Of a DNA stretch of 64,000 bases, positions 1 through 9,164 are shown one piece after another. The DNA is from Ophiosphaerella korrae (Eukaryota > Ascomycota > Dothideomycetes > Pleosporales > Phaeosphaeriaceae), in NCBI GenBank assembly GCA_028456385.1, contig JALNQF010000092.1, positions 107,243 through 171,242 of the forward strand. The letters run 5' to 3'. The notes beneath the pieces are model-generated. The model was not told where the DNA came from. It saw only the letters and a list, made by a program, of their open reading frames with translations, and did not search any database. Numbering within the stretch: the stretch's first letter is position 1; every line of letters begins with the position of its first letter. Both the position numbers and the translations under genes were made by a program.

Positions 1-109
1 ACAAGCACTGGCGGCGATCGCACTCTAGAGGAAGCGAAGTGAACAAGTCCGTCTCATCTTCAGTCGGAGAATCCGCCGGGCTCTGAACTATTCGACGTCG
101 TTTTGCTTC

Positions 110-2033
110 TCAGCGAGAGCACAAACTCGTCATGGCTCGGATGAGCTCGATTCGCTGGTTTAGGCAGTCTGGCTGATTGAGGTCACCGGGGGGCCTGCAA
201 ATCAAATCTGCGACTAGAGCCCGCTCCTTGAGCGTGTAGGCCATGGCATTGGATTTGGCCTCATCCGTGTCTTCAGGGAACGATTCGTCTTGTTTCTCCA
301 GCTCTCTTGTGTCGTTCTCCATAAAGAACTTCTCTCTGGCCTTCTTCTCAGCACGATCTCGTAGACGCTTCTTCTTCCGACGCAGCTCAGCCTCTGCTTG
401 CTTCTTTAGTTGGATAAGGTCCTCCTCTTCCTTCGCATCTACGCATGAGCCAGGGTCTTGTTGTATCCGCTTCAATCTCTTCGACAAAGCATCCCTTCTC
501 TGGCGTAGCCTGGCAACTTTAGGGTGTTGTTGGATCGCCCGAGCGTCGTCCGGATTGAGTCCCGTCGGTGCCAGCGGGTCGCGCGTTAACGACATATTCC
601 CGAGCGTCTTCATTAACGCCTCGTCCGATGGTTGATCCAGGAAGGCCGCCTGCACGTCACACTTTACGTTGGGATTGATGTAAAATTGGAATATGCCTGA
701 GTAGCTGTGCCCCATGACTTGATCACGGTCGGCCACGGATCCCACCTCTACCAAATTGTTAGCCTGGAGTCATGAGCGGCAGAGACCGAGAACACATACT
801 GTCAACAGCATTTCCAGTGCCGCGCCGGATGCAGGAATGCGACAACGGTTGCTTCATACCAACAGCCTGCCCTAGACGCTTCATGTAGCGAGCTGCAGTG
901 TGTGCGCGAAGAGGCGCTGGCACCGTCGCTGACGATGATGCCTTGCCTTTAGGTTCTCGAAATATTGGTTTCTTTAACATGCTCTCCTTCCATCGGAAGA
1001 TTAAGCTGACCTTTCGCTTCGGGACTCGTGCGCGCAAGATTGCTTCCGGTCCGCGAATAGTAGAGGCGGCAAATGCATCGTTGTGAAGGCCCACGGCAAC
1101 CATATGCCCAATAGGGCAGAGAAAAGGATTATCGTTCTGGTACATCCTATACGTTTTCCTGGATGCTCGTCAGCTCGTGCACAAAGGGAAGATAGTCGAT
1201 ACGGACGGTTGTGGCTTCCTGTCCTCCCCTTTTGTATGTATGATCGTGACGAACATGACTGGTACCATGCGGTCCTGTACTTTCACCGCCATGATAGTGA
1301 CATGTTCATAGAGTACTGACTTCAGCTCCTCTGTGTCGACGAACGGCAGGCCATCTTCATCAAAACCTGGCTCCTCTTCATATCCGCTGTCGGTTTCGCT
1401 GTCTTCACTGGAGTCGTAGTAATGGACCGTTTTGCCTTTAGCGGTATTTTTTGCACTCTCATCCGGGTCCGATTCCGATTCCGATCCCGATCCCTTCACG
1501 CTGGTATCTAGCAGCGAGACTGGCCGACACCCCGTGAAGGCAGCGAACAAGAAGAGCAGAGCCAACAGCAACCGCTGTTCTTCCTCTTTGTAAACGCATT
1601 TACACAGGACCCAGTGGTAGTACAGTAGTAGGAGCAGGTCATCGACTGATAACACTGGCTTGTCTCGTACGGACTTGTCGAGCTGGTATTGTTCCGTGAG
1701 AATCCTGATGTACTGCAGCACCAGCGTTACCATCACCAATGTCTCAAGTCTTAGGGAGCTGTGACTTACGTTATTTACATCGTCCACGACGTTTCGATCC
1801 AAAAGTTTTCGTGCATGCCGCTTATAGAGCATCTTCAACTGTCTCCAGTACTGGTGGAGACTGGATTTTTTTCGCACGCCAGGGTAGCGATCTAGAACCC
1901 AGGAGAAAAAGGTTTTATAGTTTGCAGGCACCACAGACTTCAGGTAATCGATTGGTAGCTCCTTTGCCTCTTCGGAGTATCTGATGGTCTGTAAGCTATC
2001 GCTGAATAGTTGCGTAGTAGTAAATCGGTGCGG
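110..2033 (-). CDS. DUF3435 tyrosine recombinase (Starship captain-like)
   Basis: Predicted site-specific tyrosine recombinase of the fungal DUF3435 family, the group to which captains of giant Starship elements belong. Three exons are visible: about 1207-2033, 801-1158 and 110-747. Intron 748-799 has donor GTATGT, a GCTAAC branch site and acceptor TAG. Intron 1159-1206 has a CTGAC branch site and acceptor CAG, but the reading frame needs a weak GTCCGT donor. The catalytic set of the tyrosine recombinase fold looks complete: Arg in TGCRP (exon 1), Arg in CIRRGTGNA (exon 2), His in VMGHS and Tyr in FQFYINP (exon 3). An acidic Ser/Asp/Glu insertion sits after TGCRP, and the C-terminus is a basic coiled coil ending in SLCSR. 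The open frame runs up to a TAG at 2034-2036, so the true start or a further 5' exon is not resolved. Transcription points out of the left edge, so any cargo would lie outside this window. The family is clear; mobility is inference. Confidence 0.8.
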
Positions 2034-3081
2034 CTAGACTGACATTACCCATCTTTTCCAAACCCCTCTCAAATTCTGGTTGGTTTTTTTCGCATATTTT
2101 ACCTGTGCAGGACCGCCCGCTGCTAGGTCTTCCCGCATACTGTCGTAATAGTTGGCTGGGCGCTTGGCCAGCTTATGCCGCCTTTTCTTGGATAGTGTTT
2201 GTATTGCCATCGCAGAAAGCTTGCGACAAAGACGAGGGAACGGGAAAGCGCTGCTGGGTCGCAGGAAGATGGAATATAGAGTGGCAGTATCAGCCAGAGA
2301 AGAGAGTGTGAGGTGTAGGGACGGCTTGCCGAAATCTAGCCCTGAAGTGGTTGCTGGTGGTTTGGCTATTTATACACCTCTGCGCTCCAGCGGTCTAAGT
2401 ATAGGTAGGTAGGTTGTTGCGGCGTGGTATACACATCGGTGGGGTCCAAAGGAGCAGGGGTCTATCGCTTAGCCTCGTAAAGCGGCAACAGATTGCAAGG
2501 GCGGCACGCGGTGTTGAGGCCTCCAAAAGCGGCGGCAAAAGCCGCCAGATTCAGACGCTCCAACACCGGAACGTAGCTTATATGTAGTAGGCTCCTCTCT
2601 AAGTTAAGTACAGCTGCCTCAACGCTAGTAATAACTACCTTACGATGGGCTAGATAGAGTAGAGGTATCACGTGCGTAAGTTAAATCGATTCAAAAAATA
2701 AAAACAGCTCTAGAGGTAAGTTGCTAAGATTAAACTGTTTGAAGGCCTTGAGAGGTAACTTGTAGGTCATGTTAGCACTAAGTAGGGTACAGAGATTGCT
2801 AGCGTTACTAGCGTTTTAATTCCTTTCAAACTGCATCAAAAACCCCTCGGCGATCCGAACACGCGCTGTTTAAATTTACGATTTGTATTTATTTTTGAAT
2901 AAACAGGCACAAATTCTGGCGCACCGAACAGGGCCTTAAGCTTCTTCTATATCCTAACGTGCTTACTCACGACCCGGGCCACCCCACCACTCGGGCCACT
3001 CCACCCAACCTGACTGATCTATCTGATCAATTGCGCCACAACCACACACTCAAAGCAGCTGGAATTCAAGAAGTAGATAGA
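2034..3081. other. Gene-free stretch upstream of the captain-like gene
   Basis: No supported gene. Because captains lie just inside the 5' end of a Starship and transcribe inward, an element boundary, if one exists, should fall here. I could not recognise a direct repeat or insertion motif by eye. The part around 2690-2920 is AT-rich and has the look of old repeat DNA. Confidence 0.4.
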
Positions 3082-3310
3082 TTAGATTGATTTGCATTGG
3101 CGCTTGCTGTGGCCAGGTATATGACACTTGCTACAAGTTGATGGTGCACGTTGGCGCACTCGGGACGCATCTGCCTGACGGCTCCTCTTAGCTTCTTCAA
3201 TCAATCTCTGTCCTTCTTTAACTTGAATCGTGCCTCTAGAAGCTATATAACGTCTGTGCTTGTATTTCCTCTGTATCTTGCGATAATTTTCAGCTTTTAG
3301 CTAAGCATTT
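3082..3310 (-). pseudogene. Relic of a pogo/Fot1-type transposase C-terminus
   Basis: On the minus strand a frame open from about 3305 to a TAA at 3082-3084 reads a basic segment (YRKIQRKYKHRRYIASRG) and then a zinc knuckle, CSKCHIPGHSKRQC, of the form C-x2-C-x4-H-x4-C. The same layout, a Lys/Arg-rich linker followed by CKRCRETGHNSRTC, closes the transposase of the element at 4810-6684, so I read this as the tail of a related but distinct DDE transposase. The rest of that element is missing: immediately to the right HET-gene sequence begins. It is a fragment with no function expected. Confidence 0.55.
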
Positions 3311-4254
3311 TTATAAGCGATCTGATTATCCTTTATGGGAAATTACTGTATCTATGGCACCGTCTTGGATGGGTAGCTGCCTGGATGCGCCGCAATGGTT
3401 ACATAAGGCTGACTTAGATTCCCGAAGAGTTCTATAATGTGGATACTATGTGTAATATTCAACGAATATATTCTAAATGGCTACTGGACGCGCTGGTATC
3501 TATCATGTAGGTCAAATTCCACGCTATAGATTAGAGGGACAAAGTCTACGCCCTACTTGGACTGGCGGCCGGGTGTGGAGATGTTTCTAAGATACTAGAC
3601 TCCCTACAACCTGACTATACGGTGGATGTAACACATATGTACTAGAAAGCTGCCCGCTTCTTGCTTGAGCAAAATCGTTCACTTGCTATGCTTACACAGG
3701 TACATGCGACGAGCGGCAGTCTGACTAGAAAACAGCGAAAACATGACTTGGATTTGCCCTTATGGGTACCTGACTGGAGCGACCTCCGTATGGTGGATAG
3801 TAGACGAATAAGCTTTTCTTGGGTCGGCTATTCAGACCCTGTTAAGACCCCGTGTCTTGGATTTCTAAGGCACTACAATGCTTCAGCCGGACTTAAATTA
3901 AAACTCTACCACACGCTGGACAGTTCGGTGCTCCGTGTCAGCGGCATAAAAATAGACAAGGTTGCCCAAACTGTTCCCTTCAACAAAGAAAATTGTTCGC
4001 GTGATAAATTCAAACACGTCTTCGCATCATCCCTTGCACGATCATGTGATGCTGCGATTCCATTGTTGGAGGGGAACGGCCTGTACAAATGGGCAAACCT
4101 CTTCATCGAGAGCACTACGGCGGAGCAACACCGCCTTAGCGGACGATATTGGAATCAGAGCCTTAAAGACGGATTGGGGTACCCATATCTACTGCAGCAG
4201 TTGATAAACCCAACAGGGCATCTCCAAGAATGGACTAAATGTCCGACGTAGAGA
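3311..4254 (+). pseudogene. HET-domain protein fragment (middle and C-terminal part)
   Basis: The plus-strand frame reads features of fungal heterokaryon-incompatibility proteins: LILYGKLLYLWHRLG, then a region ending RDKVYALLGLA (the DPRDKVYALLG block of HET proteins), LQPDYTVDVTHMY, and after it LPLWVPDWS, the usual VPDWS block that follows the HET domain. The N-terminal half of the HET domain is absent. In-frame stops at about 3415, 3511, 3529 and 3643 are all TAG where the family would have Gln or Trp, matching C-to-T decay. From 3661 the frame is open to the stop at 4249-4251. HET proteins trigger cell death on non-self recognition; this copy cannot make a complete protein. It faces a second HET fragment on the other strand. 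Confidence 0.7.
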
Positions 4255-4724
4255 TATCGACACCGGCGCTTTTTTGTCCAGGCCCAAAATTTGGTAAACG
4301 CAGTGGAATTGTTCCCACTGTAAAGTCCCCGATCCGCACATAATATACACATCCGCACAGTCTTGGAGGATCCAGATACGAAACCAGTACGGCCCTAAAG
4401 AAAGGTCAAAAAGTTCATCGCCTGGGTTGGAATCATAGTTCTCGGTCTGTTGAGAAAAGCTGATGGAAGGTATCTTCTTGGACTTAGAGGCGAAAGATGA
4501 AAATATTCTGCTTGCGTACTGGCACATAGCGTGTGCTGCCACTGTCTCCTTACCAAGGCATATGATAACGTATTGTGTAGTTTCGTCGATTTGGGGTATG
4601 CGCCGGATCTGATCTGACTTTTCCGCGTGATCACTTTGGTCGGTGCAAAGTTCTTCGATCTAAAAGAATTCATCAGTAGAACTGCGAAGCGATGCCCTCG
4701 AATATCACTCTCTCCATCTTGCAT
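4255..4724 (-). pseudogene. HET-domain protein fragment (N-terminal part)
   Basis: The minus strand reads IRGHRFAV (the short strand before the first HET helix) near 4700. In another frame it then reads LCTDQSDHAEKSDQIRR, resembling the family's CINQxDxxEKxxQV block, then YVIICLG and GPYWFRIWILQD, which corresponds to the RPWWxRxWxxQE signature, and CGSGTLQWEQF. The two parts are in different frames near 4660, with a TTTTAG possible acceptor between them, so either a lost intron or a frameshift separates them. The match ends at about 4255, where the oppositely oriented HET fragment stops. Both fragments cover the segment just after the RxWxxQE block, so they are probably two different HET genes rather than one inverted gene. 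Confidence 0.6.
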
Positions 4725-4809
4725 TTAATACAGTTGATTACTCGGAGCACTGCTACTAAACGGTAAACTTAGTGGACTCAACAGTTTTTTTAGCTTCTGG
4801 AAGCATGTA

Positions 4810-4871
4810 ACGTGGTTTACAAGCGAGTTGCGCGTGCAAGCGAGTTGCGCACCCCACCAACTTTGCGCACC
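4810..4871 (+). repeat. Left terminal inverted repeat of the pogo element
   Basis: A 62-bp terminal repeat containing two tandem 17-bp units with core CAAGCGAGTTGCGC, then the shared inner block ending GCGCACC. The right end carries three units. Confidence 0.85.
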
Positions 4872-4890
4872 CATCTTATCTCGACTCACA

Positions 4891-6546
4891 ATGGCTCAAC
4901 GCCACGCTACTCAGTTAACTTCAAATGAAGCAGGTATTCAGCTTGCTATCTCATCTATTGAATTAAGTCAAATCACAAGTAATCGACGGGCAGCTAAAGT
5001 CTACGATGTTGTTGAATCAACACTGCGTAACCGACGCGCTGGTATGACTGCCCGACGCGATTGCCAGCCCAACTCAAGGAAGCTCAGCTAGCTAGAGGAG
5101 GAGGTAATAGTCGATTATATTCTCAATCTGGATTCTCGTGGTTTTGCCCCAACTCTGGCTGCTGTGCGTGAGATGGCTGATAAGCTACTCACTCAGCGTG
5201 GAGGCAGCCCTGTCGGCATCCACTGGGCGCGCAACTTTGTCAAGCGTACAGACAGTCTTACGACGCGTTTCAATCGCCCATACGATAGGCAGCGAGCCTT
5301 ATGTGAGGACCTGGCTACTATAAGTGGTTGGTTTGAGCGGGTGCAGCGTACAAAAGCTATGTATAGGATAGCTGATGAGGACGTCTACAACTTCGACGAG
5401 GTTAGCTTTATGATAGGTAAGATTACAACTTAGCTTGTTGTAACAGGGTTAGAGAGGAGAGGTAGGCTAAAGGCTATCCAGCCTGGCAATCGTGAGTGGG
5501 TAACGGCAATTGCTGCAATCAATGCTGCTGGCTAGGTAGTCCCACCGTTCCTTATCTTCGCCGGCAAGTCCCACCTTTCTGCCTAGTACGAGGAAGACTG
5601 TGTCCTACGAGACTAGGCTATCGGAATTAGCGAAAATGGCTAGACAACAGATAAGCTAGCTATTGACTGGCTTAAGCACTTCAATGAGTATACAAAGAAC
5701 TAAGTAGTTGGTGCGCGTCGGCTACTTATACTTGATGGTCACGGGAGCCACTACTCTCTTGAGTTTGACAAGATCTGCAAGGAGAACAACATCTATACGC
5801 TCTGTATGCTAGCTCACTCATCTTACTTACTTCAGCCTCTTAATGTTGGCTGCTTCTCTCCATTGAAGAAAGCGTACAGCCGTTAGGTTAAGAGCCTAAT
5901 CTGGAACCATATCAATCACATTACTAAACTTGAATTCCTGCTAGCCTTCTACGCAGCCTTTAACTAGGCCTTTACAAGAGTAAATATTTACTCAGCTTTT
6001 CAAGCTACTGGCCTTGTTCTACTTTAGCTAGAAGTAGTTATCTCAAGACTTGATGTCCAGCTCCGTACGCCTACTCCAGCTACTCCAGCTCTACCAGAGG
6101 CTCCCTGGGTAGCTTGCACGCCGAGTAACGTACGTGAGCTAGAGGCTCAGTTAACGCTTATACGTGAGCGCGTACGCCGGCACAAGAGCTCATCGCCAGC
6201 ATCAATTATTGACGCAATCAATCAACTCAAAAAGGGAGCTCATACAATGATGCTGGAAGCTGAGTTGATGCGCGATCGGATCTCCAGTCTTGAGAGAGCC
6301 AATGAGGCAGCCAGCAAGCGTAAATCACGAAAAAAGAAGCGGATTCAGAAGAAAGGAGTCTTAAAAAAGGGACAGGGAGAGGATATAATTGCTCAACTAG
6401 AGGCTGATCACCAGATTGATCGTGAACAGCGCGAGAGTAGGCGGCGTTCAGGCTCGAGTCGCCAGGCTCGCGCACGCTGTAAGAGGTGCAGAGAGACTGG
6501 GCACAACTCACGTACATGTAAGAAAGATGGAGAAGCTACTACTTGA
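4891..6546 (+). pseudogene. pogo-type DDE transposase, inactivated by nonsense mutations
   Basis: A single frame from MAQRHATQLTS to a C-terminal zinc knuckle, CKRCRETGHNSRTC. The N-terminal part is the helix-turn-helix/CENP-B-like DNA-binding region. The catalytic region is recognisable: YNFDEVSF holds the first Asp and LLILDGHGSH the second. The third block reads LQPLNVGCF, where the family has LDVGCF, so the third catalytic Asp is replaced by Asn, a G-to-A change. At least nine in-frame stops (for example at about 5089, 5431, 5533, 5641 and 5701) are all TAG at positions where Gln or Trp fits, the pattern expected of repeat-induced point mutation. A coiled, Lys/Arg-rich tail precedes the knuckle. 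It is not functional in cis. Confidence 0.85.
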
Positions 6547-6605
6547 TTTATTATATAAATATATACTCTCTACTCTACTGCGTTGTTGAGTTGTACGCTT
6601 GAAGA

Positions 6606-6684
6606 GGTGCGCAAAGTTGGTGGGGTGCGCAACTCGCTTGTACGCGCAACTCGCTTGCACGCGCAACTCGCTTGTAAACCACGT
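6606..6684 (-). repeat. Right terminal inverted repeat of the pogo element
   Basis: A 79-bp repeat, the reverse complement of the left end plus one extra 17-bp unit (three units against two). The size difference between the ends, 79 against 62 bp, is exactly one unit. Confidence 0.85.
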
Positions 6685-6686
6685 TA

Positions 6687-7097
6687 GCAAAAACTTCTAA
6701 ATCATAGTCTTTCCTGTCGCCTCTATGCGCATTTGGGCGCACCGCTTGCCAGCTCCGACCGAGGCAACACCATCCTTGAAGACAATGCCTATGAGATGTC
6801 GCAAGTCGAGGGTGATGCCGGAACCATCTATGTTGGAGCAACGGGGAAGAGTTGCTGTCCCGCTCCTTTGACAGCGAAAGGGATGCCACCGCCCTTAACA
6901 AAGGGCTTGAGAGGCTGCAGTAATTTTGCGACACCTTGTCTGTCGCGCGGCAAGAAATTGGCCGCTGGAGCGAATTCGCTCTGAAGTAATGACAGGCATG
7001 ATTCATTCAAAATCTCGAAGTTCTCTGTATCTTTGAGGACAAGGTAGCTCTCTGGAAATTCAGATTTAATGGCTTGTATAGCTTCTTGGACGGACAT
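6687..7097 (-). pseudogene. FAD-linked oxidoreductase (berberine-bridge type), N-terminal remnant
   Basis: The frame starts at MSVQEAIQAIKSEFPESY and reads the N-terminal FAD-binding region of BBE-like oxidases: AANFLPRDRQGVAKLLQP and then GIPFAVKGAGQQLFPVAPT, equivalent to the family's PFAVKGGGH segment but without its His. A one-base frameshift at about 6828 separates this from IDGSGITLDLRHLIGIVF and VASVGAG, which follow in the family. The reading then hits the pogo element at 6684-6686. No convincing continuation was found left of the element at 4740-4808, so the C-terminal domains are lost. Such enzymes are common tailoring oxidases in secondary-metabolite clusters, and a P450 remnant lies 0.4 kb upstream in the same orientation. 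Confidence 0.65.
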
Positions 7098-7518
7098 GGC
7101 GGCAAATGCGAAATACGAACGTCGCTCTGCGTAGCAAGCAGATAAAGGTTTGTGTTGCAAAATAAATTAATACAGAGAGATACTACCTCTAATATCTCGG
7201 AGCACATAATATGGGTAACAGTAAATGCGCCAATGTGGCGTTGTGCTCACACCCTGCCCCCCTTTGATACATACCGCATCCCTTGACAAGAGATAGCCCT
7301 TTGCCTGGCGTACTATCTCTCGCATGACGCTGTTTATAGGCGCGCTTTCTCACGATTGATGATTATTACTAAAGGCCACATGCCAGCATCTACTGCTAGA
7401 GGATACCAATATGCTTGCACTAGTACCAACGTATGACATATCGTCCGATCCGTCCATCCTTATGGGTGTCTTTCCCAAGGCCGCGTATTAGCACAGATAG
7501 TGTTACATACTGTGCTAG

Positions 7519-8580
7519 TCATGGGTAGCATACTGGAGCGCCATGTCCACCATTTCTTTGGTCCGGCTTGATAAGCTCAATATCATAGTTCAAAATAACT
7601 TTTGCAATTAAGACCTTCATGATAGCGGCTGTATAGTAGCGTCCGGGGCTGACCTTGGAAGCTAGTGGAAATTTTCCGTTGACACGTATACACAGTAAAT
7701 CTTACCAAGCCATTCTACCTGGCCCCAAAATGAGATAGGTAGGGTCTGGGTCTGTGAGTTTACTCGGTTGTGCTTGGTATACTTGCTTGATCCTGGCTTG
7801 GTTTTCATCAACTAGCTTTGTATCAACGAGTCGAAAATCATTGAATGATAGGGGTTGCGGATAGTGTTCTGCGCTTTGCATTAGCGCTTTCGCGGGTGTG
7901 CATAGCAAATCCCCAACTCTCAATGTCGTTCCGTCGCAAAAAGAAAAAGATTTCAAAGCCAGCCGGCGTGTGCTAACTGTGGAATGATGAGTAAAGTGGG
8001 TTTAAAACGCGATACAAGTTGCAAGGTAGTGGGACGAGCAATGCCTTGAGAGGTAGCTGAACAAGCTGAAGGTATTACATACCCGACTCCAAAGGGGTCA
8101 AACGGGCTGGCTCCTTAATGAAGCTGTTCAATAACGGAAGTCCTCTCGCTCCCTTCTCACGGATTGAGTAAGATTTGCTGTTTAGTTCATTGCGGAGAGG
8201 CTCCACGTATTCAGGGTGAAGGCAAAGGTCTTCTATCGCAAAGGTGGCAGTCTAAGAGTATGTAAGTGAAGGATGCAGAAAATATTCGAAGTCCCAGAAG
8301 ATAACTTACAATCGCCATGGCATGTACTGACCCAAACCAGATTGCCATGAGCTCAAGCACAATTCTCTGTGCCAACCAAGGATTCTTCTTTGGCGATTTG
8401 TCCATAACCCATTGAATGCAGTCATTATGCGGCTTTATTATTCCATAAGAGGACGAGGACGAGGTCTATTGTACATGAGTCTTTGTTTTATAACCAGAAT
8501 CTCGTTCTAACACTCGTTCGTCCGCGTATGATTGGGCGACAAACTCACGCCCTCTTTCGTCTTCTTTGCCCTGGTTAACT
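7519..8580 (-). pseudogene. Cytochrome P450, 5'-truncated (C-terminal half readable)
   Basis: Assembled from small exons, about 8310-8464, 8083-8251, 7706-7976 and 7519-7648, joined by introns with GTAAGT, GTATGT and GTAAGA donors. The reading holds an I-helix-like region (IVLELMAIWFGSVHAM), HPEYVEPLRNEL, the K-helix ExxR as KEPARL, the PERF-region equivalent FNDFRL, and across the last intron the heme loop LILGPGRMACPGRYY with the ligand Cys. A possible extra 5' exon lies at 8465-8580, beyond which the DNA turns AT-rich and the N-terminal half is missing. The ending at TGA (7519-7521) is shorter than usual for P450s. Known role of the family: heme monooxygenase; the substrate cannot be inferred. 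Probably a dead remnant of a metabolic cluster. Confidence 0.65.
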
Positions 8581-8866
8581 AGTCTGAAATAAGCATTATG
8601 ACCCCATCCTATTTATAATTAATATCAAGGAGTAGTAGCGTAGCTAGGCGATCGAACTATATAGAAAAAACTCGATAATACTAAATGAAGGTTCTATGTA
8701 AAATTAGCAAGAAAGTAGTAATATACACGTGATTTATAGGTGGCAGAGGTCTAAAGATTTTCTCAAGTAGCTACTAGACACTACTCATATAAAACTTCAG
8801 TAAAGCTCGACGTGTGCGCAGAGTTATTGTCACTCGAAGTCAAAATAACCCTTGAATTTTCCGGTA
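8581..8866. other. AT-rich, gene-free stretch
   Basis: No coding signal. The base composition shifts sharply to A+T with TA-rich runs, consistent with RIP-type decay of an old repeat, and it marks the truncation point of the P450 remnant. Confidence 0.4.
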
Positions 8867-8969
8867 ACGTGGTTTACAAGCGAGTGCCGGGCCTCACCAA
8901 CTTTGCGCACCTATCTGGTCTTTATGTATAATAGCTCAACGCCACGCTACTCAGTTAACTTCAGATGAA
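8867..8969 (+). repeat. Truncated left end of the same pogo family
   Basis: It starts after a TA with ACGTGGTTTACAAGCGAG, has one 17-bp unit altered to AAGCGAGTGCCGGG, then CACCAACTTTGCGCACC. It continues into the transposase start region (GCTCAACGCCACGCTACTCA) as at 4894 onward, then diverges after about 103 bp. The ATG of the transposase is changed to ATA. It is a dead end fragment. Confidence 0.8.
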
Positions 8970-9164
8970 TAATCGGGCTAACTTTGAGCCGACTAACATG
9001 TATATAATCACCCTACATCATGCACCTGATAAGCCCTCAAGTCGAAACACACTTGTCGGTTTTTAACTAGGCTGTGTAGGACAATTGTTGACTTATTGGA
9101 TTCCTCATGTTGACTCCATTCTCTCATAACCCAAATCAAATTTGTTCCTGTCTATGAATAATAC

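Larger units (their letters stand above)
4810..6684 (+). mobile_element. pogo/Fot1-like DNA transposon, RIP-damaged, with TA target duplication
   Basis: An 1875-bp element flanked by TA at 4808-4809 and 6685-6686, the target duplication of the Tc1/mariner-pogo group. Its ends are inverted copies beginning ACGTGGTTTACAAGCGAGTT. Each terminal repeat is built from a 17-bp unit (CAAGCGAGTTGCGCGTG and variants) present twice on the left and three times on the right, followed by a shared CACCAACTTTGCGCACC block. It carries one transposase frame full of TAG stops. It sits inside an FAD-oxidoreductase remnant. Pieces of the same family occur at 8867-8969 and, as a MITE, at 61072-61525. Confidence 0.9.

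Noticed and set aside
243..635. Plus-strand open frame of 130 codons, Ser-rich
   Set aside because: It is the antisense shadow of the third exon of the DUF3435 gene; low-complexity Ser/Phe composition.
3311..4724. One HET gene with its 3' half inverted in place
   Set aside because: Both fragments contain the segment after the RxWxxQE block, so they overlap rather than abut and probably come from two genes.
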